From Dickeya chrysanthemi NCPPB 402 (lineage in GTDB: Bacteria; Pseudomonadota; Gammaproteobacteria; Enterobacterales; Enterobacteriaceae): a stretch of DNA of 64,000 nucleotides. The stretch covers positions 1,125,847-1,189,846 of the forward strand of contig NZ_CM001974.1 of the NCBI RefSeq assembly GCF_000406105.1, written 5' to 3'. The translations under genes and the position numbers were made by a program. Below the pieces are notes generated by a model. That model was given only the letters and a program-made list of their open reading frames with translations, did not search any database and was not told the DNA's origin. Below are positions 1 to 9,756 of the stretch, in pieces (position 1 is the stretch's first letter; every line of letters starts with the position of its first letter).

Positions 1-133
1 CATTGAAGCGCGTCAGGACATGGAGCAGATGTTTGAGGCTAAAGTTCATCTTGAATTGTGGGTGAAGGTTAAATCCGGCTGGGCAGACGATGAGCGTGCG
101 CTGCGTAGCTTAGGTTATATTGACGATCTGTAA
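1..133 (+). CDS. era: GTPase Era, C-terminal end (partial)
   Basis: Only the last 43 codons and the stop are present; the gene runs in from the left edge. The tail ([17 protein letters not shown] followed by [12 protein letters not shown]) is the conserved end of the KH domain of Era, the essential GTPase that binds 16S rRNA during 30S assembly. recO starts 11 bases after the stop, matching the enterobacterial rnc-era-recO operon. The GTPase domain lies outside the window. Confidence 0.93.
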   Translation, partial: IEARQDMEQMFEAKVHLELWVKVKSGWADDERALRSLGYIDDL

Positions 134-144
134 GGCTCGCGCCG

Positions 145-879
145 ATGGAGGGCTGGCAGCGCGCATTTGTCTTGCATGGGCGACCTTATAGCGAAACCAG
201 CCTACTGCTGGATCTATTTTCTGAAGATGAAGGCCGTGTCCGGGTGCTGGCTAAAGGTGCCCGGGCGCGGCGTTCAAGTCTAAAAGGCGCTCTCCAACCG
301 TTTACGCCGTTGCTGGTAAGGTGGGGGGGGCGAGGTGAAGTTAAAACGTTGCGTAACGCAGAACCCGTCTCTCTGGCGTTACCGCTGAGCGGTTCATTAT
401 TATACAGTGGCTTGTATGTGAACGAGTTGCTGACTCGGGTTCTGGAGCTGGAAACCAATTACTCCGCACTTTTCTTCGATTATCTCCACTGTTTACAGCA
501 ATTGGCTGCTGCCAATGGTTCACCAGAGCCGGCGTTACGTCGTTTCGAGCTGGCTTTGCTGGAGCATCTTGGTTATGGCGTAGATTTTCTGCATTGTGCC
601 GGCAGTGGTGAACCTGTTGCCGACACCATGACGTATCGTTACCGTTCGGAAAAGGGTTTTATTGCCAGCCTGGTGGTGGATAATGTCAGCTTTACCGGAC
701 GTGAGTTGCAGGCGCTGGCGTCAAGGGAGTTTCCGGACATTGAGACTTTGCGGGCCGCCAAACGCTTCACCCGCATGGCGTTGAAACCTTACCTTGGTGG
801 GAAACCACTGAAAAGTCGGGAGTTATTTCGGCAGTTTATACCCAAACCCTATAAGGTGCCGCCCGATGAAAAGATCTAG
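145..879 (+). CDS. recO: DNA repair protein RecO
   Basis: The 244-residue product matches E. coli RecO (242 aa) along its length: the N-terminal OB-fold ([20 protein letters not shown], then [20 protein letters not shown]) and the helical C-terminal half ([37 protein letters not shown]). RecO works with RecR to load RecA onto SSB-coated single-stranded DNA in the RecF pathway. It follows era closely and precedes pdxJ by 71 bases, so it is probably the third gene of an rnc-era-recO transcript. The ATG at 145 is the conserved start. Confidence 0.97.
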   Translation: MEGWQRAFVLHGRPYSETSLLLDLFSEDEGRVRVLAKGARARRSSLKGALQPFTPLLVRWGGRGEVKTLRNAEPVSLALPLSGSLLYSGLYVNELLTRVLELETNYSALFFDYLHCLQQLAAANGSPEPALRRFELALLEHLGYGVDFLHCAGSGEPVADTMTYRYRSEKGFIASLVVDNVSFTGRELQALASREFPDIETLRAAKRFTRMALKPYLGGKPLKSRELFRQFIPKPYKVPPDEKI

Positions 880-950
880 AACCGAGCAGGTATCGCCAGG
901 TACGACCGGCGTGTACACTGCGGCGATGACTTATTGTTGAAGGATGGATC

Positions 951-1682
951 ATGGCTGAGTTGTTGTTAGGTGTGAATATTGATCACATTGCGACCTTGCG
1001 TAATGCGCGTGGTACGGCGTATCCCGATCCGATACAAGCGGCGTTTGTGGCGGAACAGTCTGGAGCTGATGGTATTACGGTACATTTGCGTGAAGATCGA
1101 CGTCATATTACCGATCGCGATGTCCGTTTGCTGCGTCAGACTATTCAGACTCGCATGAATCTGGAGATGGCGGTAACCGATGAAATGCTGGCGATTGCCT
1201 GTGAGTTGAAACCGCACTTTTGTTGTTTGGTGCCGGAGAAACGTCAGGAAGTGACGACGGAAGGCGGGTTGGATGTGGCGGGGCAGCTCTCTCGCATCAC
1301 GGCGGCGGTGACGCAATTACGTGAAGCGGGGATTCAGGTATCGTTGTTTATTGATGCTGATCGCGCTCAGATTGACGCTGCAGTAGCCAGCGGCGCGCCT
1401 TATATTGAAATTCATACCGGTGCTTACGCCGATGCAGAAAACGACGTCGACCGGCAACATGAATTTGAGCGTATCCGTGACGCAGCGACTTATGCCGCTT
1501 CTTGTGGCATCAAAGTGAACGCCGGTCATGGGTTGACATACCACAATGTTCTGCCGATCGCCGCATTGCCGGAAATGCATGAACTGAATATCGGTCACGC
1601 CATTATCGGGCGCGCAGTGATGAGCGGTCTGGCCTTGGCGGTGGCGGAGATGAAAAACCTGATGCGGGAAGCGCGCCGCTAA
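951..1682 (+). CDS. pdxJ: Pyridoxine 5'-phosphate synthase PdxJ
   Basis: The 243-residue protein carries the PdxJ signatures: the N-terminal [16 protein letters not shown] strand, HLREDRRHI of the phosphate and substrate site, EIHTGAYA, and [11 protein letters not shown] near the C-terminus. PdxJ condenses 3-amino-2-oxopropyl phosphate with 1-deoxyxylulose 5-phosphate to make pyridoxine 5'-phosphate, the ring-closing step of vitamin B6 synthesis. It is a cytosolic TIM-barrel enzyme. Its stop overlaps the acpS start (TAATG at 1680-1684), so the two are translationally coupled, as in E. coli. Confidence 0.97.
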   Translation: MAELLLGVNIDHIATLRNARGTAYPDPIQAAFVAEQSGADGITVHLREDRRHITDRDVRLLRQTIQTRMNLEMAVTDEMLAIACELKPHFCCLVPEKRQEVTTEGGLDVAGQLSRITAAVTQLREAGIQVSLFIDADRAQIDAAVASGAPYIEIHTGAYADAENDVDRQHEFERIRDAATYAASCGIKVNAGHGLTYHNVLPIAALPEMHELNIGHAIIGRAVMSGLALAVAEMKNLMREARR

Positions 1683-2062
1683 TGGCGATTTTAGGTCTCG
1701 GCACGGATATTGTCGAAATCGCACGTATTGAGGCGATCGTTGGTCGTTCCGGCGATCGCCTTGCTCAGCGTGTGCTTAGCGAGCAGGAATGGAAGCAATA
1801 TCAGGTCCATTCCCAGCCTATTCGTTTTCTGGCGAAGCGTTTTGCCGTGAAAGAGGCCGCAGCCAAGGCATTTGGAACCGGTATTCGAGACGGCCTGGCG
1901 TTTGCTCAGTTTGAAGTACTTAACGATTCACTGGGAAAACCCAGTCTGCGTTTTCTGGCACGCGCCGCCGAACTGGCACAGACCATGGGGGTCAGGCATG
2001 TTCATGTGTCACTGGCCGATGAGCGGCACTACGCTTGCGCCACCGTGATTATCGAAGGGTAA
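1682..2062 (+). CDS. acpS: Holo-[acyl-carrier-protein] synthase AcpS
   Basis: The 126-residue product is full length for AcpS, which moves 4'-phosphopantetheine from CoA to the serine of acyl carrier protein. The two family motifs are present: [12 protein letters not shown] near the N-terminus, with the metal-binding Asp, and [14 protein letters not shown] in the middle, with the second metal ligand Glu. The ATG at 1682 overlaps the pdxJ stop. It converges on yfhL with a 27-base gap. Confidence 0.96.
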   Translation: MAILGLGTDIVEIARIEAIVGRSGDRLAQRVLSEQEWKQYQVHSQPIRFLAKRFAVKEAAAKAFGTGIRDGLAFAQFEVLNDSLGKPSLRFLARAAELAQTMGVRHVHVSLADERHYACATVIIEG

Positions 2063-2089
2063 GCTGAGTAGCTATAGGCTGAGCCGCTA

Positions 2090-2694
<605 letters not shown>

Positions 2695-3486
2695 ATGGCG
2701 GAACATATAGTGCAGCAAAACAGTCACTTTAATCAGCCCGGCTCTGAAGCCTCCATTTCCGGGGAGGTGCAGTTCGCAGATGCTGATTACTGTCACAGCT
2801 GCCACAGGCGATACAGATTTCAACCCATTTACCGTACCTCTGGCCGTTTGATGGGAATTGAGTTACTAACAGCTGTTTTTCACCCATCCATGCCGCAGAA
2901 GTTCTTATCTCCCGAACACTACTTTGCCCGCCTCAACGTTGCAGAACGCCTGAATATTGTTATCGAGCAGCTACAGCTACTTAACCAGTGGCATGAGCGC
3001 TTTGTTCGGGATGGATTACGCGCCTCTGTCAACATTGATGGATTGACCTTGCTGGCTTTGCAGGAAAATAAGCAGGCTAAAAAACTACTGACGACAATGC
3101 CGTGGTTGCGTTTCGAACTGGTTGAAAGTCTTGCTGTTTTACCGCACGAGATGTTGGCTGCGTTGCCTGAAGCCAGCCAGCTCTGGCTGGATGATTTCGG
3201 TTGCGGCATGGCTAACTTCTCCTCGCTGTCGCTGGTAAAATATGATTGCATCAAGATTGCCCGCGAGCTTTTCATCATGTTGCTTAAAAGCGAAGAGGGC
3301 AGAAAGCTGTTTCCATCACTGGTTACGCTGATTGCCACTTACTGCAATGATGTGGTGATTGAAGGGGTTGAAACTGAAGAGGAGTGGAACATTGTCAAAC
3401 AATCGAACGCTTCCGCAGCGCAAGGGTATTTCTTGTCTCGTCCTCAACCTTTTGAAAATATGGAAGATCTTCGTTATGAATTGTAA
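2695..3486 (+). CDS. pdeH: c-di-GMP phosphodiesterase, PdeH/YhjH type (EAL domain)
   Basis: The 263-residue product is a stand-alone EAL domain with a short leader and aligns from memory with E. coli PdeH (YhjH): FQPIYRTSGRLMGIELLT, ASVNIDGLTLLAL, LRFELVESL, LWLDDFGCGMANFSSL, KIARELF, VVIEGVETEEEW and AQGYFLSRP. The signature reads ELL rather than EAL, as in active PdeH, and the metal and catalytic residues (E of ELL, E of FELVE, DD of DDFG, E of EGVE) are kept. It should hydrolyse c-di-GMP to pGpG and so favour motility over attachment. Dickeya has a described EAL protein of this kind, EcpC, which may be the same gene. The ATG at 2695 has no strong ribosome binding site, so the start is less certain than the function. 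Confidence 0.9.
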   Translation: MAEHIVQQNSHFNQPGSEASISGEVQFADADYCHSCHRRYRFQPIYRTSGRLMGIELLTAVFHPSMPQKFLSPEHYFARLNVAERLNIVIEQLQLLNQWHERFVRDGLRASVNIDGLTLLALQENKQAKKLLTTMPWLRFELVESLAVLPHEMLAALPEASQLWLDDFGCGMANFSSLSLVKYDCIKIARELFIMLLKSEEGRKLFPSLVTLIATYCNDVVIEGVETEEEWNIVKQSNASAAQGYFLSRPQPFENMEDLRYEL

Positions 3487-4265
3487 TTCTTCCTTCCTGG
3501 CTTGGCTGAAGATTACTCATTAGCCGGTTACCGCAATACCTTCACATCCTTCCAAAATCTCATTTTTGCTCCAATTAATCTCTCGAGGTTAAAAGAAAAA
3601 TTCATCTTCCAGAAAGATACGGTATAAAATAAATGATTAGATTGCTATTCATGCTTTTTTCATTTTTTATGCCTTGTTTTTTATATAAATATAGTGTTTT
3701 ATGTGGCTAATATTCTGTTTTATAAATGGGCTAACTGTGATGTTAGTCTAAAAAAACATCAGCCATAAGAGAAAGAACTGGTTAATTTTTATCAATATAA
3801 TTAATTGATTTATAAAGACAAAAAAATAAATGTTTGCTACCAACGATCAAAAAGCATCTGGTGATAGTTATTTTTGATTAAAATGGTGCAACTTATCGGT
3901 ATAATTGATTTGCTTACGAAAAATTGATAGTCAAAATACTGCGCTACGAAATCTGTAAAGAGCTGTATCAAAATATTAGCCAGGCTTATGTCTATAACTA
4001 TCATTAATATGACGGATTAAGCTGCTTCTCTTGATTTTATTATTTAGGTCTGCACACGGCGATATAATGGAGGCTTTATGCTGTCGTTTTTATGGCTATG
4101 AACCTGTCCTGCAGAGCTGGATAGTTTTTTCATTCATCCTTTCTACTCTCCGGAAATGTGCCAACCCTGAAAATCCATACAAGGGGAGTTATTACCGGGA
4201 TTTTTCGTCTTCTGTGATGCGATTTGTTCGATCAGGACCGTTCCGGGCCTGAGGAGAGTGTTATT
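3487..4265. other. Long AT-rich gap without a supported gene
   Basis: About 780 bases lie between the phosphodiesterase and the diguanylate cyclase. The stretch is much richer in A and T than its neighbours and contains only one short open frame (4031-4252) with no family features. No hairpin with a T-run, repeat or RNA gene was recognised. It may be a decayed gene or a long regulatory region for the cyclase. Confidence 0.4.
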
Positions 4266-5783
4266 GTGTATGAAATTATAATAACCCTATTAATAGTACT
4301 CTTAGGGATTTCTTCGGCAAGAAGCCGTAAATTTCAGGAAAAAGCCAACGCAGAACAAAAAAAGCAGGACTTCCTGAACATGGTGTTCTTCGCCGCTGAA
4401 TACAGCCCGTCATCTATTATGATCGCTAATGAAAACAGTGAGATTGTGTACGTAAACCGTCAGTTTACCGTTATGTCGGGCTATGACGCGGAAGAAGTGA
4501 TCGGTCGCAAGACGAATATATTGAGCTCAGGCATGACCAATGCCAGTGTGTATGAAGAACTCTGGTCCACCTTGAATAAAGGCGAGATCTGGAACGGCGA
4601 GTTCGTCAATCGTAAGAAAAACGGTCAGTTGTATTGGGAAAAGGCCAGCATCGTTAAGATATATAATAAAGCCAGCGATGCGGTTCAGTATGTCAGCATA
4701 AAAATGGATATCACTGAGCGCAAGACTCAGGAACACCATGACAACTCCTACAACCGTGCGCTGGAGTTGTTGTCGAGCGGTGCGCCATTGAAGGATATTC
4801 TGGATGCGATCATCTTCAGCGTTGAGGAGAAAAACCCCGGCCGAATTGTCTGTTCTGTCCTGCTGGTGGATAAGGAAAAGAAATGCCTGACGCTTGGCTC
4901 TGCTCCCAGCCTGCCGGGTTTTTACAAGAATGCTATCCACAACGTGAAGATAGCCGATGGCGCCGCGTCGTTTGGTTCGGCGGCTTATTCTGGCAAACGC
5001 GTTATTGCCGAGGACATTTCCACACATCCCCATTGGGCGCTATATAAAGGCCTGGCATTGTATGCCGGGTTGCGTTCTTGTTGGTCTGAACCTATTTTTG
5101 GGCAGAACAAAGAGATCCTGGGGGTCCTGAGTGTTTATCATCGTAAAGTCTATTCTCCAACAGAGGATGAAATCGCCTCTATTGAGAAATCGGCGCAATT
5201 GGTAGCCGTCGCGATCGAGCGCTACCGGGCGATTGATATGTTGCGTCGTAGTGAAGAGCATTATCGGCAATTGGCCCATTACGATTCTCTGACCTCATTG
5301 GCTAATGGCCTGACGTTCGCCGAGCAGATGGAACAGGCGATCCAGTTGTCCCGCCAGACAAACCGGAAGATTGCGTTGATGTTTCTCGATCTGGATAAGT
5401 TTAAGCAGATTAATGACACCTTCGGTCATGCAACCGGGGATCTTCTGTTAAAAGAGGCGGCGGCGCGCATGCGGGGAGCGGTGCGCGAGACTGATACGGT
5501 TTATCGCCGCAGCGGAGACGAATTTATCATCTTGTTGCAGGGCATTAAGGAGGTTGAAAATACCTTGTATGTTGCGGACAAGATTCACCATGCGCTTAAT
5601 GAACCTTTCTATATTGAAGGAAAGAAGTTAGATATCTCATGTAGCATCGGGATAGCGTTGTACCCTGAGCATGGAACGGATTCATTAACGTTGGCAATCA
5701 ATGCCGATGCTGCAATGTATCAGGCGAAGGCATTGGGACGCAGTCAGACTCAGATCTATCATGACCTGAACACCCATCAATAA
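4266..5783 (+). CDS. Membrane-anchored PAS-GAF-GGDEF diguanylate cyclase
   Basis: The product is 505 residues from a GTG at 4266, preferred over the upstream ATG at 4224 because GAGGAGAG lies six bases before it and the protein then opens with a hydrophobic anchor (VYEIIITLLIVLLGIS). A PAS/PAC domain follows at about 35-145 (SSIMIANENSEIVYVNRQF, then YVSIKMDITERK), then a GAF domain at about 160-315, then GGDEF. The cyclase domain has LDLDKFKQINDTFGHATGD, an SGDEF signature at about 416-420 and an intact RxxD inhibitory site (RETD, about 407-410) five residues earlier. SGDEF variants are generally active, so I infer an active, feedback-inhibited c-di-GMP synthase gated by two sensory domains. 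It ends 17 bases from the convergent HlyD-like gene. Confidence 0.92.
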   Translation: MYEIIITLLIVLLGISSARSRKFQEKANAEQKKQDFLNMVFFAAEYSPSSIMIANENSEIVYVNRQFTVMSGYDAEEVIGRKTNILSSGMTNASVYEELWSTLNKGEIWNGEFVNRKKNGQLYWEKASIVKIYNKASDAVQYVSIKMDITERKTQEHHDNSYNRALELLSSGAPLKDILDAIIFSVEEKNPGRIVCSVLLVDKEKKCLTLGSAPSLPGFYKNAIHNVKIADGAASFGSAAYSGKRVIAEDISTHPHWALYKGLALYAGLRSCWSEPIFGQNKEILGVLSVYHRKVYSPTEDEIASIEKSAQLVAVAIERYRAIDMLRRSEEHYRQLAHYDSLTSLANGLTFAEQMEQAIQLSRQTNRKIALMFLDLDKFKQINDTFGHATGDLLLKEAAARMRGAVRETDTVYRRSGDEFIILLQGIKEVENTLYVADKIHHALNEPFYIEGKKLDISCSIGIALYPEHGTDSLTLAINADAAMYQAKALGRSQTQIYHDLNTHQ

Positions 5784-5800
5784 CGTTGAGTCGACAGGTG

Positions 5801-6652
5801 TTATCTCTCACGCAGGGCTTCCGCTCTGGCTTGCCGTATTGGTTTCAGCAGGTAGCTCAACAACGTTTTTCTGCCGGTAATAATATCCACGCGGGCTGTC
5901 ATGCCGGGGAGGATGAGCAACGGCTTATCGATAGTCCCCAGATAATTTTTCTCCGTGCGTAACTGAACAAGATAGAAACTGTTACCCGTCTGATCCGTCA
6001 CCATGTCCTGACCAATTTGTTCGATATACCCTTTTAGCCTGCCGAATATAGTGTAGTCGTAAGTTGTAAAAGCCATTATCGCTTCCTGCCCAGGGCGTAA
6101 AAACGCGATATCCTGTAGCCTGACTTGCGCTTCGATCAGTAAGGTGTCGTCCAGCGGCGTGATTTCCATCAGCGTACGGCCGGGAAGAATCTGCTCACTG
6201 TTGGTATCAACCAGGATGTGCTTGATGATGCCGCGTATGGGAGAGACGATCAGCGAGAGCTGACTGGCTGTCGTGCCTGATGCATTATTTTGTTGCGTAT
6301 TCTCCAGTTGCATCAGAGGCGTGCCGATGTTGACGAGTTGCCCTTCATGGACATACAGGTCGCTGAGTTCACCCGCTTGTGTTGCCTGTACCCGATATCG
6401 GGGTGACTGACTGAGGGTTTTTCCGGTTGCAAAGACGGCTTCATCCATTTTAGCAACCGCCGCCCAGCCAATAAGAAACAGCATAAAAGCCAACATAATC
6501 CAGATTGATAGCCGAATAAGCCGGGGCGTGTTTTCCTCATATGCCTGACCGGCAGCGGGTGACGCCTGCGGTTCCTGCGGATGATGGTTGAAGAAATAGG
6601 TATTGTTGAAGAAATAGGTATTGAAGTAATGAACGAATTTAGCGAGACGCAT
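5801..6652 (-). CDS. HlyD/LapC-family membrane-fusion protein lacking its coiled-coil hairpin
   Basis: The 283-residue protein has a cytoplasmic N-terminus, one membrane segment at about 45-65, the first lipoyl half (YRVQATQAGELSDLYVHEGQ) and, after only about 15 residues, the second lipoyl half (SPIRGIIKHILVD). The beta-barrel region follows (LLIEAQVRLQDIAFLRPGQE, GNSFYLVQLRTEKNYLG), ending in the family tail LLSYLLKPIRQARAEALRER. Type I secretion adaptors are usually about 390-470 aa; the missing part is the long helical hairpin that reaches the outer-membrane channel. This looks like an in-frame internal deletion, so the protein probably cannot dock a TolC partner. The first 25 residues carry an 18-bp tandem duplication. 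It overlaps the ABC transporter gene by 14 bases. Confidence 0.85.
   Translation of the reverse strand: MRLAKFVHYFNTYFFNNTYFFNHHPQEPQASPAAGQAYEENTPRLIRLSIWIMLAFMLFLIGWAAVAKMDEAVFATGKTLSQSPRYRVQATQAGELSDLYVHEGQLVNIGTPLMQLENTQQNNASGTTASQLSLIVSPIRGIIKHILVDTNSEQILPGRTLMEITPLDDTLLIEAQVRLQDIAFLRPGQEAIMAFTTYDYTIFGRLKGYIEQIGQDMVTDQTGNSFYLVQLRTEKNYLGTIDKPLLILPGMTARVDIITGRKTLLSYLLKPIRQARAEALRER
6587..6622. repeat. 18-bp tandem duplication in the HlyD-like gene
   Basis: Two perfect copies of an 18-bp unit (6587-6604 and 6605-6622, starting GTTGAAGAAATAGG on the plus strand) lie in the first codons of the HlyD-like gene. They encode a repeated NTYFFN-like hexapeptide before the membrane segment. The duplication is in frame, so it lengthens the cytoplasmic tail by six residues without breaking the gene. 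Confidence 0.9.
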
Positions 6653-8819
6653 TGATCTGCCCCTTCTTTAATGCATCCAGCACAATAGCTTTAGGACCAT
6701 CGGCAATAATGCGTCCTTTGTCCACGATAATGAGTCGATCCACCAGTGTCAGCATGGATACCCGGTGTGTCACCAACAATAATGTTTTGTTGGCGAGATA
6801 AAGTTGCAGAGCCTGTTTAAAGCGATCTTCACTGCTGTTGTCCATCGCGCTGGTCGGCTCATCCAGCACCAGAATGGGTGGGTCAAGCAGTAATGCGCGG
6901 GCAATGGCTACCGCTTGTTTTTGACCACCCGACAGGCACATTCCTCGTTCGCCGACTTGTAGATTGTAGCCATCCGGATGCAACCGGGCGAAATCGTTGA
7001 CGCCGGCGATATCGGCGACTCGCAACATGGCGTCATCCTCAACGTAGCGGGCGCCGCAGATCAGGTTGTCACGCAACGTACCGCTGAAGAGTTGAATATC
7101 CTGCGGTACGTAGCCGATGTGATGGCGCAGGTCGGCAATATCGAGTTGGCGTGCATCAATACCGTCGATCAATAGGTTGCCATGGGTAGGTTGATAAAGG
7201 CTGACGACCAATTTCTCCAGCGAGCTTTTCCCTGAGCCGGTACGGCCTATGATGCCGACTTTTTCACCCGGACGAATTGACAGATTAATATCGATCAGCG
7301 CACGGTTTTTCTGCTCGGGATAGCTGAATGTGACATCGCGGAACTCAACGCTACCCTGGGTATTTTCGCGTTTCAGAGGCGCGTGTTGCTCTCCTCTTTC
7401 TTGCGGTAATGCCATTAATTCCTGGGTTTCTTGCAGCGTTAACCGGGTTTGTTGGTAGCGAAGACATAACTCGGATAAGGGGCCCAGTGCCGTCAATGCA
7501 TAGCTGTTGAGCAGGTAACAGGCAAACAGAGCGCCCAGTGTTAACTGCACATCTTGAAACAGGTAAACACCTGCGACGATAACGATGACGCCGGCCAGGT
7601 GTCGGCATGATTGCGTCAAATGAAAGGCAAGGGATGAGAGGTTTTTTGCCCTCAAATCCAACCGGCTAATATCGCTGCTGATGTGTTCCCACTGGCGTTG
7701 GCGTTCACCTTCTGCATTATTGATCTTGATGGCACTGAGTCCGCTCAGCGTTTCAGTCAATAGCGCCTGTCGTTCGTCGGTGAGTTGACGTGAATGCTTC
7801 AGTGCCGCCAGGGTCGGGTAATACAGCAGCCGATTGATCAACAGGACCAGCGGGATGGTCAGCAACGGTACCCAGATCAGCGGGCCACCTAATATACCGA
7901 GTAAAATCAGCATGATAATTGCGAATAGCACATCGAGCAGAGTGCTCAGCGACAGCGATGATAACTCATTGCACAGCGCCTGAAACTCCTTCACGCGATG
8001 CGCCACAGAGCCGATCCGCGTCGGGAAGGCCGACAGCATCGAGCCGATCAGGCGCTCGAATAATGTAGCGGAAAGGATGAGATCGATTTTTTTACCGGCA
8101 ATATTCAGACAAATACTGCGTAATATCCGTAAGATAAGGTCAAACAGCAATGCAATGCCAAGACCGGAAGCCAGCACCCATAACGTCGTTGTCGTTTGAT
8201 TAGGAATCACCCGGTCATAGACCTGCATAACAAACAGTGGAACGAACAGCGCGATAATATTAATGAGCAGACTGGCGACAATGGCATCCAGATACAACGC
8301 GCGGGATCGTTTCAGGGTGTCGCGGAACCAGGTTTTGCTGCGCGGTAATATCGTTGTCGGCGATACATCGAAGCGATGGGCCGGCTGTGCGAACATGACC
8401 AATCCCAGATAGTTTTGTTGCAACGTATTGTGGCCGACCTCAATTTCGCCGCCTTCGGTTTCACCCGTCATCAGACGGGCATTACCCTCTTCCGTCCAGC
8501 CTAGCAGAATGGCGGCGCGACCTTCGCGCAGTAATAACATCGCGGGCAGTGACATGGCCGGAATAGCATTTAACGAGCGCTTAAGTATCCGGGCGCGCAA
8601 ACCGGCTCGTGCAGCGGCGCGAGGCAGCAGGCTGACGGGCAAACGCAGCTCTTCCAGCGGTAATCCTGCCGTCAAGGTGGTGCGGCTGGTCGGTTTCCCT
8701 TGTAAGCGACACAGTACCAGCAGGCAATCAAGCAAAGGGTCGTCATGGCGGATGCGAGGATCCTGATGTTGCTGGGGATATTCCTCGCCGCCTGATGGCT
8801 GCTCATAGTGTGTATTCAT
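6639..8819 (-). CDS. Type I secretion ABC transporter, LapB type
   Basis: The 726-residue product has an N-terminal C39-like domain without a recognisable catalytic Cys-Gly motif (about 25-140), a six-helix membrane domain (LYLDAIVASLLINIIALFVP through about residue 470), and a C-terminal ATPase with Walker A GRTGSGKSS, signature LSGGQKQ, Walker B ILVLDEP, and the switch His in VTHR. This is the layout of LapB-like exporters of large RTX adhesins, which work with a HlyD-type adaptor and a TolC-like channel. Only the adaptor (defective) is adjacent; no adhesin, outer-membrane channel or LapD/LapG gene is in view. The ATPase motifs look intact, but without partners export is doubtful. Confidence 0.9.
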   Translation of the reverse strand: MNTHYEQPSGGEEYPQQHQDPRIRHDDPLLDCLLVLCRLQGKPTSRTTLTAGLPLEELRLPVSLLPRAAARAGLRARILKRSLNAIPAMSLPAMLLLREGRAAILLGWTEEGNARLMTGETEGGEIEVGHNTLQQNYLGLVMFAQPAHRFDVSPTTILPRSKTWFRDTLKRSRALYLDAIVASLLINIIALFVPLFVMQVYDRVIPNQTTTTLWVLASGLGIALLFDLILRILRSICLNIAGKKIDLILSATLFERLIGSMLSAFPTRIGSVAHRVKEFQALCNELSSLSLSTLLDVLFAIIMLILLGILGGPLIWVPLLTIPLVLLINRLLYYPTLAALKHSRQLTDERQALLTETLSGLSAIKINNAEGERQRQWEHISSDISRLDLRAKNLSSLAFHLTQSCRHLAGVIVIVAGVYLFQDVQLTLGALFACYLLNSYALTALGPLSELCLRYQQTRLTLQETQELMALPQERGEQHAPLKRENTQGSVEFRDVTFSYPEQKNRALIDINLSIRPGEKVGIIGRTGSGKSSLEKLVVSLYQPTHGNLLIDGIDARQLDIADLRHHIGYVPQDIQLFSGTLRDNLICGARYVEDDAMLRVADIAGVNDFARLHPDGYNLQVGERGMCLSGGQKQAVAIARALLLDPPILVLDEPTSAMDNSSEDRFKQALQLYLANKTLLLVTHRVSMLTLVDRLIIVDKGRIIADGPKAIVLDALKKGQINASR

Positions 8820-9397
8820 GTCGCTGTGCGTTCCTTAGCCATAGTGACCGCTTGCAGACAAGCCGTTCACAGATAAAAAATAGACAAAAGTGAGCAATAT
8901 GGCCTGATTTTGTTGTTTTTTCAGGCTTTGACTGGCAAGCATTATTCATGGCGAACCTTATCAGACGCAACCTTTCATTTTTGAGGAACCCGCCGGCACC
9001 GCGCGGTGGAAAAGCCTGTGGTGTTTTTCTGTATCGGCTGGAAATTGCGAGTAACGGTCAATATAACTGACATTCCGGCACGACATAATATGTTCGTTAA
9101 CTTATTAATTCGTGAGTTAACTGATGCGTCAGCCGCCGTTTGTGGCTGTATCACGTTACCGCTAAACGTGAGTAACCGACAGAGAATGGTGCGGGATAGC
9201 TTGCCCGTCGATGGTGAAAATGCCATGCTGGTGGGTGGCCTGGCATGATGTGCCAATGAGGGAACGTGGAGCGTAGTCAGGCTTCGCCGCGGTGAGATCC
9301 TTGCGGGCGGGACTGATTTCATCTCATCCTAATCAGGTACAGCGAGTCGTCCTGTCGTTGGGGTCTCTATAATATTGCTAATAAAAAAGGGCTTGGT
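8820..9397. other. Gap between the ABC transporter and the small acidic gene
   Basis: Nothing firm is seen in these 578 bases. Short open frames on both strands (8975-9322 minus, 9006-9248 plus) have composition typical of non-coding DNA and no family features. A possible -10 hexamer (TATAAT, 9367-9372) precedes the gene at 9398. This would be the natural place for a lost partner of the secretion genes, but no remnant can be recognised by eye. Confidence 0.4.
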
Positions 9398-9739
9398 ATG
9401 TTTTACATTTTGCGTGACAGCAACGGTCATCTTATCAGGGTAGAAGAATCGCCGTTTCCTGAAATGAATGGCGAGCTGCCGGATGATTCTGTTGAGGCAA
9501 TAGCATGGCTAAATAATCAGCAGGCTATTCTGGCTAAAATTGAGCGCTTGCGCAGCAGCGATCTGGAAATGGTACGTGTCCTGGAGGATCTGATTCAGGT
9601 ATTGATCACCAAAGGGCAGATCAACATCACCGATTTTCCGGCCGCTGCACAGCTGAAACTCATCAATCGGGCGCGGGCGCGTGAAGAACTGGGTAATCTG
9701 GAATCACTGATCCGTGAGGATGAGGACGAGATTTTCTAA
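9398..9739 (+). CDS. Small acidic conserved protein of unknown function
   Basis: The 113-residue protein starts MFYILRDSNGHLIRVEESPF and ends in a run of acidic residues (REDEDEIF). It has no signal peptide or membrane segment. It resembles, from memory, a small family in Pseudomonas and relatives often labelled tryptophan synthase subunit beta, although it shares nothing with that enzyme's fold or length; that label should not be carried over. The motif DLEMVRVLEDLIQVLITKG in the middle is the best conserved part. It has its own terminator at 9757-9793 and no partner gene. Function unknown. Confidence 0.82.
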   Translation: MFYILRDSNGHLIRVEESPFPEMNGELPDDSVEAIAWLNNQQAILAKIERLRSSDLEMVRVLEDLIQVLITKGQINITDFPAAAQLKLINRARAREELGNLESLIREDEDEIF

Positions 9740-9756
9740 TGTTGAGAAGTGCTGAC

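Noticed and set aside
4031..4252. 73-codon open frame upstream of the diguanylate cyclase
   Set aside because: No ribosome binding site, no family features, AT-rich context, and it overlaps the region of the cyclase ribosome binding site. Treated as chance.
8975..9322. Open frames on both strands (115 and 80 codons) in the gap before 9398
   Set aside because: They overlap each other, have composition of non-coding DNA (many Arg, Ser, Pro or random residues) and no recognisable domain.
9398..9739. Annotation as tryptophan synthase beta chain
   Set aside because: TrpB is about 400 residues with a PLP fold; nothing of it is present in this 113-residue protein.
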